From Sulfitobacter sp043557345 (GTDB taxonomy: Bacteria > Pseudomonadota > Alphaproteobacteria > Rhodobacterales > Rhodobacteraceae), in the NCBI RefSeq assembly GCF_043557345.1, contig NZ_JBIFFV010000009.1, forward strand, positions 1 through 64,000: DNA of 64,000 bases, in the 5' to 3' direction. The notes beneath the pieces were generated by a model, which did no database searches, was not told the DNA's origin, and saw nothing but the letters and a program-made list of their open reading frames with translations. Positions 31,494 to 41,797 of the stretch are shown in pieces; the first letter of the stretch is position 1, and each line of letters begins with the position of its first letter. Position numbers and translations under genes: made by a program.

Positions 31494-31691
31494 ATGCCGC
31501 GTTTCGTCCCCCTTCTTGCCCTGCCGCTTATGTCGCTTGCCATGGCGGCCTTCGCCCATAGCGCGCCGCTCCCCCACAGCCACGGCGGAGAGGGGGACGG
31601 ATCGCTCGCCGTCTACCTGATCGCCGCCGCGGCCTTTGCGCTCTCGGGGGTGATCCTCATCCTGCGGCGCTCGAAGTCCGCCAAAGCATGA
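31494..31691 (+). CDS. Small His-rich membrane protein inside the urease operon
   Basis: 65 residues between ureA and ureB, where no standard urease gene exists. Layout: signal-like N-terminus (1-22, PLMSLAMAAFAHS), a short His-rich exposed segment LPHSHGGEGDG, one transmembrane helix (LAVYLIAAAAFALSGVILI) and a basic tail LRRSKSAKA. It overlaps ureB by ATGA, so it is firmly part of the operon. Same architecture as the 52-residue protein at 2420-2578. Plausible roles: metal (nickel) sequestration at the membrane, or a tiny partner of a transporter; both are inference. No named domain recognised. Confidence 0.85.
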   Translation: MPRFVPLLALPLMSLAMAAFAHSAPLPHSHGGEGDGSLAVYLIAAAAFALSGVILILRRSKSAKA

Positions 31692-31992
31692 TCCCGGGAG
31701 AGATCATTCCGGCGGAGGGCCTGTTGACCCTCAATGCGGGCAGCACGGCGATCACCCTGATGGTCGCCAACACCGGCGACCGCCCGGTGCAGGTCGGCAG
31801 CCATTACCATTTCGCCGAGAGCAACCCCGCGCTTGAGTTCGACCGCGCCGCCGCGCGGGGTCTGCGCCTCGACATCGCGGCGGGGACTGCGGTGCGTTTC
31901 GAGCCCGGCCAGCGGCGCGAGGTCGCGCTCATCCCGATCGGCGGGGCGCGGCGGGTCTTTGGCTTTAACAGCGCGGTGATGGGAGACCTCTG

Positions 31993-31993
<1 letters not shown>
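31688..31993 (+). CDS. ureB: Urease subunit beta
   Basis: 101 residues, normal for a separate beta subunit. Typical motifs: MIPGEIIPAEG at the start, VANTGDRPVQVGSHYHFAE, the RLDIAAGTAVRFEPGQ strand and VFGFNSAVMG at the end. Starts inside the stop of the small His-rich gene (ATGA) and ends in TGATG with ureC, so ureA through ureC are tightly coupled. Confidence 0.96.
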
Positions 31994-33717
<1,724 letters not shown>

Positions 33718-33727
33718 AGAGACCGAG

Positions 33728-34234
33728 ATGACCCCAATCCTTTGCCAAGAGATGCGCCGCGCCGAAGCGTGGTCCGATGCCAGTGACCGGGTCGAGCTGA
33801 GCTATGACGGGCGCTTTCTGCGCCGCAAGGTGCTGACCACCGCAGGCGGGCTGGCGTTTCTGGTCGATCTGGCGCAGACCACCTCGCTCGACCATGGCGA
33901 TGCTTTCGTTCTGGCGGACGGGCGTTTGGTCGAAGTTGTGGCCGCCGACGAAGACCTGCTGGAGGTGACCGGCCCAGACCTGCCCCGCATCGCCTGGCAT
34001 ATCGGCAACCGCCATACCCCCTGCCAGATCGACGCCGACCGGCTGGTGATTCAGCGCGACCATGTGATCGCCAAGATGCTCGGCCAGATCGGTGCCACCA
34101 CGCGAGAGATCACCGCCCCCTTCCGCCCCGAGGGCGGCGCCTATGGCCATGGGCGCACCCATGGCCATGACCACGGCAATGTTCATCACGCTGTTCACAA
34201 CCACGATCACCCGCATGACCATGCGCATGGCTGA
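33728..34234 (+). CDS. ureE: Urease accessory nickel metallochaperone UreE
   Basis: 168 residues. N-terminal peptide-binding domain and C-terminal metal-binding domain with WHIGNRHTPCQID (conserved nickel His) and VIQRDHVIAKMLGQIGA. After residue about 140 a His-rich tail with eleven His in about 28 residues (patterns HGRTHGHDHG and HNHDHPHDHAHG), a nickel store typical of UreE from proteobacteria. Start is the ATG of MTPILCQEM with GAAGAGACCGAG upstream; the longest frame starts inside ureC and is not used. The His-tail codons overlap the ureF start. Confidence 0.93.
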   Translation: MTPILCQEMRRAEAWSDASDRVELSYDGRFLRRKVLTTAGGLAFLVDLAQTTSLDHGDAFVLADGRLVEVVAADEDLLEVTGPDLPRIAWHIGNRHTPCQIDADRLVIQRDHVIAKMLGQIGATTREITAPFRPEGGAYGHGRTHGHDHGNVHHAVHNHDHPHDHAHG

Positions 34235-34874
34235 CACCCTACAGGCCGACGCGCTTCTGACCTTGGTGCAGATGCTGTCGCCCTCCTACCCGGTGGGGGC
34301 CTTTGCCTATAGCCATGGGTTGGAATGGGCGGTGCAGACCGGGGATGTGACGGGGCAAGACAGCCTGGCCGACTGGCTGAGCGGCGTGTTGCGGCACGGG
34401 GCGGGACAGGCGGATGCGCTGTTTCTTGCGGCGGCTTATCGCGCGAATGACCCATCGGAGATCGACGCGCAGGCCCGCGCCTTTGCCGCCTCTGCCGAGC
34501 GATTGAAAGAGACCGTGCTACAGGGCGAAGCCTTTGCCCGCGCCAGCGCCGCGATCTGGCAACAGGAGATGCCGCCGCTTTGCTATCCCGTGGCCGTCGG
34601 GCGTGCCGCGCGGCTGCAAGGGTTGCCGCTGCGCCAAACGCTTGAAATGTTCTTGCACGCCTTTACCGCCAGCCTCGCCACCGCGGGCATGCGCCTGATC
34701 CCCTTGGGGCAGACCGAGGGGCAGATCGTCATCCGCGACCTCACGCCGCTCTGTCTTGAGGTCGCCGCGGCGGCAGAGGCAGGCACGCTCGGCGATCTCT
34801 CCTCCACCGCCTTTCTCAGCGACATCGCCGCGATGAAACACGAAACCCAATATTCAAGGATTTTCCGCACATGA
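34227..34874 (+). CDS. ureF: Urease accessory protein UreF
   Basis: 215 residues, all-helical UreF, the activator of the UreG GTPase in the UreD-F-G complex. Conserved LVQMLSPSYPVGAFAYSHGLEWAV, RHGAGQADA, LQGEAFARA and the C-terminal RIIPLGQ-like RLIPLGQTEGQ, with the usual ending MKHETQYSRIFRT. Start assigned to the ATG of MADTLQ, 8 bases before the ureE stop; ATGs two and four codons earlier are possible. No Shine-Dalgarno, since the overlap lies in the His-codon repeat of ureE, so coupling is likely. Confidence 0.92.
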   Translation: MADTLQADALLTLVQMLSPSYPVGAFAYSHGLEWAVQTGDVTGQDSLADWLSGVLRHGAGQADALFLAAAYRANDPSEIDAQARAFAASAERLKETVLQGEAFARASAAIWQQEMPPLCYPVAVGRAARLQGLPLRQTLEMFLHAFTASLATAGMRLIPLGQTEGQIVIRDLTPLCLEVAAAAEAGTLGDLSSTAFLSDIAAMKHETQYSRIFRT

Positions 34875-35515
34875 AACGCAACAATGGCCCCTTGCGCGTC
34901 GGCATCGGCGGCCCGGTGGGCGCGGGCAAGACCACTCTGACCGCCGCGCTCAGCCGCGCGCTGCGGGATCGGCTGTCGATCGGCGTGATCACCAATGACA
35001 TCTACACCCAAGAGGACGCCGAGGCGCTGATGCGCATGCAGGTGCTGCCGCAAGACCGGATCATTGGGGTCGAGACCGGCGGCTGCCCGCATACGGCAAT
35101 TCGCGAGGATGCCTCGATCAACCTTGCCGCCGTGGCGGAGATGGTGGCGCGGCATCCGGATGTGGAAGTGGTCTTGATCGAAAGCGGCGGCGACAACCTG
35201 TCGGCTACCTTCAGCCCCGAATTGGCGGATGTAACGCTCTATGTGATCGACGTGGCGGCGGGCGAGGAGATCCCCCGCAAGGGCGGCCCGGCGATCACCA
35301 AATCCGACATTCTGGTCATCAACAAGACCGACCTCGCCCCCCATGTCGGCGCCTCGCTCGAGGTCATGCAGCGCGATAGCGCGCGGATGCGCCCGGACCT
35401 GCCGACGGTCTTCTGTGCGTTAAGGTCCAGCGAAGGGATCGACGCGCTGCTGGCGCATCTGGCGCAGGTCGGGGGGCTCGACCTCTCCCCCATGAACCCG
35501 GTGAGCGCGGCTTAA
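34871..35515 (+). CDS. ureG: Urease accessory GTPase UreG
   Basis: 214 residues. SIMIBI-class GTPase with P-loop GGPVGAGKTTL near residue 13, nickel/zinc-binding GGCPHTAIRED (CPH motif), the switch ESGGDNLSATFS and the base-binding VINKTDLAP. Delivers Ni with GTP hydrolysis. ATGA overlap with ureF. Last gene of the operon; its stop codon overlaps the end of a degraded minus-strand gene. Confidence 0.96.
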   Translation: MKRNNGPLRVGIGGPVGAGKTTLTAALSRALRDRLSIGVITNDIYTQEDAEALMRMQVLPQDRIIGVETGGCPHTAIREDASINLAAVAEMVARHPDVEVVLIESGGDNLSATFSPELADVTLYVIDVAAGEEIPRKGGPAITKSDILVINKTDLAPHVGASLEVMQRDSARMRPDLPTVFCALRSSEGIDALLAHLAQVGGLDLSPMNPVSAA

Positions 35516-35640
35516 CCGCGGTAGACCTCTGCCATCCGGTCGCGAAAGGCGGCAGAACTGCCGTCACCCCGGTGCAAAGCCCCTCTGCGCGCAGGTCGTG
35601 ACTGCCCACGCGCACCCCCGCGACATCGCAGATGGGGCTT
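35512..35640 (-). pseudogene. Remnant of an S58 (P1/DmpA) family peptidase
   Basis: On the minus strand, residues SPICDVAGVRVGSHD followed by LCTGVTAVLP match the N-terminus of P1/DmpA aminopeptidases (typically ITDVPGVRVG...TGVTVVLP). After LP the frame loses similarity and runs on antisense to ureG. A second frame through the same bases ends FRDRMAEVYRG and a stop overlapping the ureG stop, which may be the tail of the same or another lost gene. AAGGAGG lies upstream at about 35645-35651. Best read as a deletion remnant; only about 30 residues are recognisable. Confidence 0.4.
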
Positions 35641-35727
35641 CGCGGCCTCCTTGGCAGGGTCCACCAGTTCTTGCTGTCGATCGTATTGCGCGTTTTGCCT
35701 TTGAGAGTTTGGGGGGCCGCTGCGGCA

Positions 35728-36903
35728 TCAATCCGCGCCGAACAGATCGCGGGTGAAGACTTTGTCGGGGACATCCGCCAGATCGGGGTGATTCCGGTTG
35801 GCCACGATCACATCCGCGCGCGCCTTGAACGCCTCCAGATCGCGGGTGACCTCGGAGCCGAAGAAGCGTTCCTCTTGCAACACTGGCTCATAAACGATCA
35901 CCTCGATGCCCTTGGCCTTGAGCCGTTTCATGATCCCTTGGACCGAGCTTTGGCGGAAGTTGTCCGACCCGGCCTTCATCACCAGCCGGTAGATGCCCAC
36001 CCGCTGAGGGCCAAGCGCCAGGATCTGCTCAGAGACGAAATCCTTGCGGGTGCGGTTCGCCTCGACCACGGCGTTAATCAGGTTTTGCGGCACGTCGGAG
36101 TAGTTGGCCAGTAACTGTTTGGAATCCTTAGGCAAACAATAGCCACCATATCCGAAGGACGGGTTGTTGTAGTGCCCACCAATGCGCGGGTCGAGGCAGA
36201 CGCCGTCGATGATCTGCCGCGTGTCCAACCCATTGGTCAGCGCGTAGCTGTCCAATTCGTTGAAATAGGCCACACGCATGGCGAGGAAGGTATTAGCGAA
36301 GAGCTTGACCGCCTCTGCCTCGGACGGGCCTGTAAAGAGCATGGGAATGTCGTCGTCGATTGCCCCCTCCGCCAGCAGTTGCGCGAAGCGCCGGGCACGC
36401 GGGCTGTCTTCGCCGACGACGATGCGTGAGGGGTGCAGGTTGTCGTAGAGCGCGCGGCCCTCGCGCAGGAATTCCGGGCTGAAGATCACTTGGTCGCTGT
36501 TCAACGCGGCGCAGAGGCCCGCGGTATAGCCCACCGGGACGGTGGATTTGATAACGATGGTGGCCGTTTTCGTGACCGCCAAGACATCCCGCACCACCGC
36601 CTCGACACTGGAGGTATCGAAGACATTGGTGCGGGGGTCATAGTTGGTTGGCGTGGCGATAAGCACGTATTCGGCCTCGCGATATGCCGCCTCGGCGTCG
36701 GTCGTGGCCCGGAGGGTGAGGGGCTTGTCCGCGAGATATTGCTCGATCTCAGGATCGACGATCGGGGCGCGGCGGGCATTCACCTGCGCCACCCGTTCGG
36801 CGTTCAAATCGACCGCCGTCACGTCGTTATGCTGCGCCAAAAGCACCGCGTTCGAAAGCCCGACGTAGCCGATACCGACAACGGCGATCTTGGTCTTTGA
36901 CAT
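35728..36903 (-). CDS. ugd: UDP-glucose 6-dehydrogenase
   Basis: 391 residues, the short bacterial Ugd type. NAD motif VVGIGYVGLSNA (residues 8-19), KSTVPVGYT, FSPEFLREGRALYDNLHPSRIV, the substrate-domain EAEAVKLFANTFLAMRVAYFNE and catalytic Cys256 in GYGGYCLPKD. Oxidises UDP-glucose to UDP-glucuronate for capsule, exopolysaccharide or LPS. It stands alone here with no glycosyltransferases beside it. It diverges from the DUF2793 gene across a 245-base spacer in which I see no clear operator. Confidence 0.94.
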   Translation of the reverse strand: MSKTKIAVVGIGYVGLSNAVLLAQHNDVTAVDLNAERVAQVNARRAPIVDPEIEQYLADKPLTLRATTDAEAAYREAEYVLIATPTNYDPRTNVFDTSSVEAVVRDVLAVTKTATIVIKSTVPVGYTAGLCAALNSDQVIFSPEFLREGRALYDNLHPSRIVVGEDSPRARRFAQLLAEGAIDDDIPMLFTGPSEAEAVKLFANTFLAMRVAYFNELDSYALTNGLDTRQIIDGVCLDPRIGGHYNNPSFGYGGYCLPKDSKQLLANYSDVPQNLINAVVEANRTRKDFVSEQILALGPQRVGIYRLVMKAGSDNFRQSSVQGIMKRLKAKGIEVIVYEPVLQEERFFGSEVTRDLEAFKARADVIVANRNHPDLADVPDKVFTRDLFGAD

Positions 36904-37148
36904 AAGCGTGGGCCTTTCTTGCGCGCCTTAGCTGTGATGTTAAACTGCGGCTTTCGTTTTGAAAAGGCACCGCCTGACAGGGAGTTAGGGCGCTTTGGCG
37001 AAAGTGAAAGCCGTGTCGCGCACCTTCCGCCCGCGCCGTGCGATGGGGCAGAACCGCCGCTTGTTGCGCGCGGCGCGAACGGTGGGTTGTCAGGCTGGCA
37101 AGACTTCCTTTTCACAGTCTCAGGCGACCCATAACGCGGAGAGCCCCG

Positions 37149-38477
37149 ATGCCCGACACCTCTGAGCGCCTGTCCCTGCCCTATCTGATGCCCGCACAGG
37201 CGCAGAAACATGTGACCCATAACGAAGCCCTGCAACGGCTCGATCTTTTGGTGCAGCTTGCGGTCGAAGGGTTTGACGCCAACACCCCGCCCGCCCTGCC
37301 GCAGGCGGGGGAGATTTACGCCCTCGGTGACGCGCCGACAGAGGTTTGGGCAGGTCATCCCGGTGAATTGGCCGCGTGGGTCGGAGAGAACTGGCAGTTC
37401 ACCGCACCGCAAGACGGCTGGATCGCCTTGGATAAATCGACCGGGATTCTGCACCGTTGGGGCGCAGGGGCTTGGGCCGAGGTCTCGCCCCCCGATCTGG
37501 CGAACCTTTCCGGGCTGGGGGTCAATACGGACTACGATAGTGGCAATCGCTTGTCGGTCTCCTCCCCCGCGAGCCTTTTCACCCACGAAGGGGCGGGGCA
37601 CCAGCTGAAGCTCAACAAGGCCAGCGCCGCCGATACCGCGAGCCTGCTGTTTCAAACCGATTGGTCTGGCCGGGCTGAGATGGGCACGGCGGGGCAGGAT
37701 GATTTTGCCATCAAGGTCAGCGCCGATGGCAGCAGTTGGACCACCGCGCTGGCCTTTGACGCGGGCAGCGGCATCGCCTCGGGCGCGGCGCTGACGCAGG
37801 CGGTGGATGATACGACCGTGGGGCGTTTGCTGCGGGTGGGGGATTTCGGCATCGGTGCTGACGCGGGGCCGCTGGTGACGGACCTCGACGCGCATGATCT
37901 TTCGGGCAGCTTTTCAAGCCATGGCGGCGCCCATGCGCAGGCGCCTGCCGGGGCCAACCCGTTCCCGGCGCTGGACGGGGTTTTCGGTCTGCTTTGCGGC
38001 AATAGCACCCTGGGCGGGCAGAGTGCCTATCTGTGGCAGATCGCAGTGGGGATCGACATGCCGGGTCTGGCCTTTCGTGCCCGGGCGACGGGGGCATGGG
38101 GCGCGTGGCAACCGCTGTGGTCCGGGGCGAATACGACTGTGGATGCCAATGGCTTCATCAAGGAAGCCAGCCCGATCGTGCGCCTGTTCCGCGATGGCCG
38201 TGAAGAGCCTGCGGTGCCTTTGGGTGCAGGGTTCGAACGGATCGGGCCGGGCCATTACCGATTGTCGAACGTGCCACCCCTCGCCAGTCGCGGCTGGCAG
38301 ATCGAAGCGCCGCAGGATGCGAATGGCAACCGGCTGGTTCATGTCGCGTGCAGCTATGAGGCAGGGGCGCTCGATATCCGCACCCGCGAGGTGATCTGGC
38401 AGGACGGCTGGGCCGGCGGTGCGCCGCGGGACATTCCCGAGGGCCGTTGGGTCGACCTGCGGTTCGACATGCGCTGA
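37149..38477 (+). CDS. DUF2793 phage/GTA-type structural protein
   Basis: 442 residues. The first about 90 residues are a clear DUF2793 domain: LPYLMPAQAQKHVTHNEALQ, GEIYALGDAPTEVWAGHPGE, GENWQFTAPQDGWIALD. The middle (about 120-340) is beta-rich, Gly/Ala/Asp-rich and of tail-fibre or knob type (QTDWSGRAEMGTAG, WGAWQPLW); the C-terminus has a WQDGW..G.PRDIPEGRWVDLRFDM ending. DUF2793 proteins are found with phages and gene transfer agents of Rhodobacterales, where fibre or spike genes can lie away from the main particle cluster. No other phage gene is nearby, so a stand-alone GTA-type accessory gene is likelier than a prophage remnant (inference). ATG has CGGAGAG upstream. Confidence 0.8.
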   Translation: MPDTSERLSLPYLMPAQAQKHVTHNEALQRLDLLVQLAVEGFDANTPPALPQAGEIYALGDAPTEVWAGHPGELAAWVGENWQFTAPQDGWIALDKSTGILHRWGAGAWAEVSPPDLANLSGLGVNTDYDSGNRLSVSSPASLFTHEGAGHQLKLNKASAADTASLLFQTDWSGRAEMGTAGQDDFAIKVSADGSSWTTALAFDAGSGIASGAALTQAVDDTTVGRLLRVGDFGIGADAGPLVTDLDAHDLSGSFSSHGGAHAQAPAGANPFPALDGVFGLLCGNSTLGGQSAYLWQIAVGIDMPGLAFRARATGAWGAWQPLWSGANTTVDANGFIKEASPIVRLFRDGREEPAVPLGAGFERIGPGHYRLSNVPPLASRGWQIEAPQDANGNRLVHVACSYEAGALDIRTREVIWQDGWAGGAPRDIPEGRWVDLRFDMR

Positions 38478-38519
38478 GGGGGAAACGGACCCGGTCCGCA
38501 GGATCGAGCCGGGTGGCCG

Positions 38520-39494
38520 TTAGATGATCCTGCGTAATTGCTCGACCTCATAATTGCCTCCGCAAAGCAGAACGACAGAGGTCTGGCCCGCGTCGTTCTG
38601 CGGCCCTGCCAGATAGGCCGCCAGCGCCAAAGCGGCGGCCCCTTCGACCAGCATGTTCTCTTCCCAAGCCAACACCCTCAGCGCTTCGGCGATCTGATCC
38701 TCGTCGCAATGGACGATCTCATCAATCACCGCGCTTGCCATCGGCAGGGTGAGCGAGCCTTCATCCACCCCGCCCGCCACACCATCTGCCAGCGTATCGA
38801 GATGTTCCGTTTCGACGATCTCGCCCGCCTTGATCGAGGCGGCCAGCGCGCAGCTGTTGGCTGCACTCACACCGATCACGCGGGTCTGTGGTGAGAATTC
38901 CTTGATCACCGATCCCATGCCCGAGATCAGCCCGCCACCGCCCATCGAGATAAAGACATTGTCGACCCCTTCGATCTGGTCGAGCAGTTCCAGCGCGGCG
39001 GTGCCCTGCCCCGCGATCACCTCGGCATCGTTATAGGGCGAGATATAGGTGTAGCCCTCAGCCTCGGCCAAGCTCTGCGCGTGTCGCTCTGATAGCGAGG
39101 CATCGGCCCCATGGATCACGACCTTGGTGCCGTAGCTTTCGATGATCTTGCGTTTCTTGGCGACGACGGTTTCAGGCAGCACGACGATCAACTCATGCCC
39201 CGTGGTCTGGGCCGCACGCGAACAGGCGATGCCGTGGTTGCCGGAAGAGGCGGTGATGACAGGCCGGTCGAGCGGCACCGTCGTCAGTTTCGCACTGGCG
39301 CCGCGCAGTTTGAACGACCCGGTGTGCTGGAAGTTCTCGGTCTTGTAAAACAGCCGCGACCCCTCAGCCATTGGCAGGCGCGAGTCGATCACCGGGGTGC
39401 GGTAAACCGCGCCCGCGATTTTGCGATGGACCGCGCAGGAACGGGCGGCGCTTTGGGCGATCAGGTCTGAGGCGGGCGGCATGACGGGCTCCAT
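38520..39494 (-). CDS. PLP-dependent threonine/serine dehydratase-like enzyme
   Basis: 324 residues, fold type II. PLP Lys62 in TGSFKLRGA, the substrate loop SSGNHG, the phosphate-binding GGGGLISG and the C-terminal LLCGGN. No C-terminal ACT-like regulatory domain, so catabolic rather than biosynthetic. In the same operon as a fold type I aminotransferase-like enzyme and a serine hydrolase, it could act on a 3-hydroxy amino acid other than threonine (inference). Its ATG immediately follows the TAG of the aminotransferase gene; an in-frame ATG four codons later, with TGGAG before it, is an alternative. Confidence 0.88.
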   Translation of the reverse strand: MEPVMPPASDLIAQSAARSCAVHRKIAGAVYRTPVIDSRLPMAEGSRLFYKTENFQHTGSFKLRGASAKLTTVPLDRPVITASSGNHGIACSRAAQTTGHELIVVLPETVVAKKRKIIESYGTKVVIHGADASLSERHAQSLAEAEGYTYISPYNDAEVIAGQGTAALELLDQIEGVDNVFISMGGGGLISGMGSVIKEFSPQTRVIGVSAANSCALAASIKAGEIVETEHLDTLADGVAGGVDEGSLTLPMASAVIDEIVHCDEDQIAEALRVLAWEENMLVEGAAALALAAYLAGPQNDAGQTSVVLLCGGNYEVEQLRRII

Positions 39495-40631
39495 CTAGCT
39501 TGGCTGTGCCGCGCCGTGACGCGCGAGGAAAGCCGAGACACGCGCCAATCCGTCGCGCAGGTCCGCCGTCGAATTGGCGAAACCGATGCGCAGCCAGCCC
39601 TCCATATCCATGGCGCTGCCGGGGGTGAAGAGAACGCCCTCCGCCTCCAGCAGTTGCGTGCAGAAATCGCGGGAGGGCAGCGGCAGGTCGTATTTGAGCA
39701 GCGCCGTGGTGCCCGCTTGCGGTTTCACCCATGAGATCAGCGGCTCGGCCTCGACCCAATCCGACAGGATCGCGAGGTTCTCGCGGGTGATCAGATGCGC
39801 GCGGTCGAGGATCTGGGCACGGTTTTCGAGGGCAAGGGCCGCGAAATACTCGTCAATCCGCCCGACAGAGATCGTATTGTAATCGCGGTGAATCATGATG
39901 TCTTCGAGCAGGGTCTTCGGCCCGGCGACCCAGCCCACGCGCAGCCCGGCCAGCGAATAGGCCTTGGACATCCCCGCAGTACTGATGCCGCGCTCGTAAA
40001 GGTCGCAGATCGAGGCGGTATAGCCGTTCCCGGTCTGATCGGTGCCGCGATAAACCTCGTCGCAGAGCACCCATGCGTCGCTGTCCCGCGCCATCTCGGC
40101 GATCTCCGTGAGCATTGCCCGGTCCATCAGCGCGCCGGTCGGGTTGTTGGGGTTGTTGGTGGCGATCATCCGCGTGTCGGGGCGCATCATCGTGCGCAAC
40201 TCATTGAGGTCGGGCAGAAAGCCGTTCTCGGGGCGCAGGTGCAGCAGTTCGACCTCCGCACCGACGCTTTCGGGGATCGAATAGTGCTGCTGGTAGGTCG
40301 GCACGATGGCGATGACATGGTCGCCGCGCGACACCAGCGTCTGATGCACCAGCGCATTGGCCCCGATGGTGCCGTGGGTGGTCAGCACGTTCTCGCGCGA
40401 CTGTTTCTCGTAGAGCCCCGCCACTGCATCGCGCAGCCGGTCCGAGCCTTCGATGGCACCATAGCCCATGCGCATGCCGCGCAACTCGCCCAGCACGGAA
40501 TTGTCGACGCCCGCCATGTCGATCAACGCGCCCAAGGAGATCGAGTCGACGCAGGTCTCGGCGAGGTTGTAGCGGCAGTGGTTCTCGAATTCGTTCATCC
40601 ACATTTCGACGCCGAAGGTCTTGATATGCAT
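39495..40631 (-). CDS. Class I/II aminotransferase-like PLP enzyme
   Basis: 378 residues, fold type I. MRMGYGAIEGSDRLRDAVAGLY, NNPNNPTGALMD, LCDEVYRG and the PLP-Lys region GMSKAYSLAGLRVGW are present. The overall pattern is close to a branch that includes capreomycidine synthase (VioD), which cyclises a hydroxy-arginine, and various uncharacterised aminotransferases; true transamination is not proven. SD AAAGGAA seven bases before ATG. Sixteen bases after the serine hydrolase gene. Confidence 0.85.
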   Translation of the reverse strand: MHIKTFGVEMWMNEFENHCRYNLAETCVDSISLGALIDMAGVDNSVLGELRGMRMGYGAIEGSDRLRDAVAGLYEKQSRENVLTTHGTIGANALVHQTLVSRGDHVIAIVPTYQQHYSIPESVGAEVELLHLRPENGFLPDLNELRTMMRPDTRMIATNNPNNPTGALMDRAMLTEIAEMARDSDAWVLCDEVYRGTDQTGNGYTASICDLYERGISTAGMSKAYSLAGLRVGWVAGPKTLLEDIMIHRDYNTISVGRIDEYFAALALENRAQILDRAHLITRENLAILSDWVEAEPLISWVKPQAGTTALLKYDLPLPSRDFCTQLLEAEGVLFTPGSAMDMEGWLRIGFANSTADLRDGLARVSAFLARHGAAQPS

Positions 40632-40647
40632 GGGGTTTCCTTTCGTA

Positions 40648-41721
40648 TCAGCTCTCAGTCAACGCGGCGAAAAGCCGGCGGAGGAATTGTGGCGTGGCGG
40701 TCGGGGCGAGCCAGCGCATCACCGCGACGATTTGCTGCTCGGGCGCGATCCAGATCGTATGGCCGCCCGCGCCCTGCGCGCTGAAGGCGGTCGCGGGCAG
40801 TTTCGGATCGGCCTCGGTGCCGCGGTTCAGCCACCACAGGAAACCGTATTTGTCGAGCGTCGGCGTGGGGGTCAGGGAGCGCTGCATCCAGTCCTCGGGC
40901 AGGATCTGTTCGCCGTTCCACGCGCCGTGCTGGCAGATGAACTGGCCGAACTTGGCATGATCCTCGGCGCTGATGAAAAGCCCGCCGCCCCAATGCCCAC
41001 CGCCGGTCACCGATTGCATCCGGGTGCCATTTATCTCGACCCAAGAGGTCGAATAGCCCTCCCACCGCCAGTCGCTTGATGCCCCGATAGGGTCCATGAT
41101 CCGCGTGCGCAGCACCTCCGGCAGGGGCTGCCCAAAACGCATCATCAGGGCATAGGCCAACGCGTTCACGCGCACGTCGTTGTATTCGTAATAGCTCCCC
41201 GGCGCACCGACCTGCCGCAATTGACCCTTGCGGCTGTTGTCCGCCCCCGGCCCGATCTGGCGGTAGTGGTCGACCTGATCGTCCTTACCAAAAATCTCGC
41301 CGCGCCATTCGCTGTTCATCTGCAACAGATGCCGCCAGGTGATGCGCCCGTTGTGGTCGCCCGCGAAATACGGCCCCGGGACACTGTCGCCCACGGGCGC
41401 GTCGAGGTCCGCGATCAGACCGTCCTTCACTGCCAGCCCCGCCAGCACCGACAGGTAGCTCTTGGCGATGGAGAAGGTCATGTCGGCCCGCGTCGTTTCG
41501 CCCCAATCGGCCACCCGCTCACCGCGGCGCAGGATCACCCCGGCGGGGCCACCGCGCGGGCGCACCGGGCCGACGATCTCGGTCCAGGGGCCGCTTTCGT
41601 TCCACTCGCGGTTGCCGACGTAAGCGCCGTCGGCGTGGTACATCGAGCGCGGCCAATCGGTTTCATGCGCCAGCGCATGGTCGACGACGGTTTGCAGGGC
41701 GGGGGTGGCGGCGAAAGTCAT
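40648..41721 (-). CDS. Serine hydrolase (class C beta-lactamase-like)
   Basis: 357 residues. Nucleophile Ser84 and Lys87 in TFSIAKSYL, tyrosine motif region SYYEYNDVRVN and the C-terminal AGGHTIWIAPE, which stands where the HxG/KTG motif occurs. No signal peptide is visible, suggesting a cytoplasmic esterase, amidase or D-peptidase-like activity rather than resistance. Start is the ATG of MTFAAT with GGAGGAGA upstream; the extra 67 codons of the longest frame would run into the mdeR promoter side and are rejected. First gene of a three-gene operon with two PLP enzymes. Confidence 0.85.
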   Translation of the reverse strand: MTFAATPALQTVVDHALAHETDWPRSMYHADGAYVGNREWNESGPWTEIVGPVRPRGGPAGVILRRGERVADWGETTRADMTFSIAKSYLSVLAGLAVKDGLIADLDAPVGDSVPGPYFAGDHNGRITWRHLLQMNSEWRGEIFGKDDQVDHYRQIGPGADNSRKGQLRQVGAPGSYYEYNDVRVNALAYALMMRFGQPLPEVLRTRIMDPIGASSDWRWEGYSTSWVEINGTRMQSVTGGGHWGGGLFISAEDHAKFGQFICQHGAWNGEQILPEDWMQRSLTPTPTLDKYGFLWWLNRGTEADPKLPATAFSAQGAGGHTIWIAPEQQIVAVMRWLAPTATPQFLRRLFAALTES

Positions 41722-41797
41722 GCGGTCTCCTCCGGGGGTTGGGCGCAGATTTCCCAAGGGGGGCGGGATTGTAAACCGGTTAAATGTCTCCGGTCGC

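Noticed and set aside
36904..37148. Regulatory site between ugd and the DUF2793 gene
   Set aside because: No convincing dyad or promoter pair stood out in this spacer.
37149..38477. Prophage
   Set aside because: No integrase, capsid, terminase or lysis gene near the DUF2793 gene.
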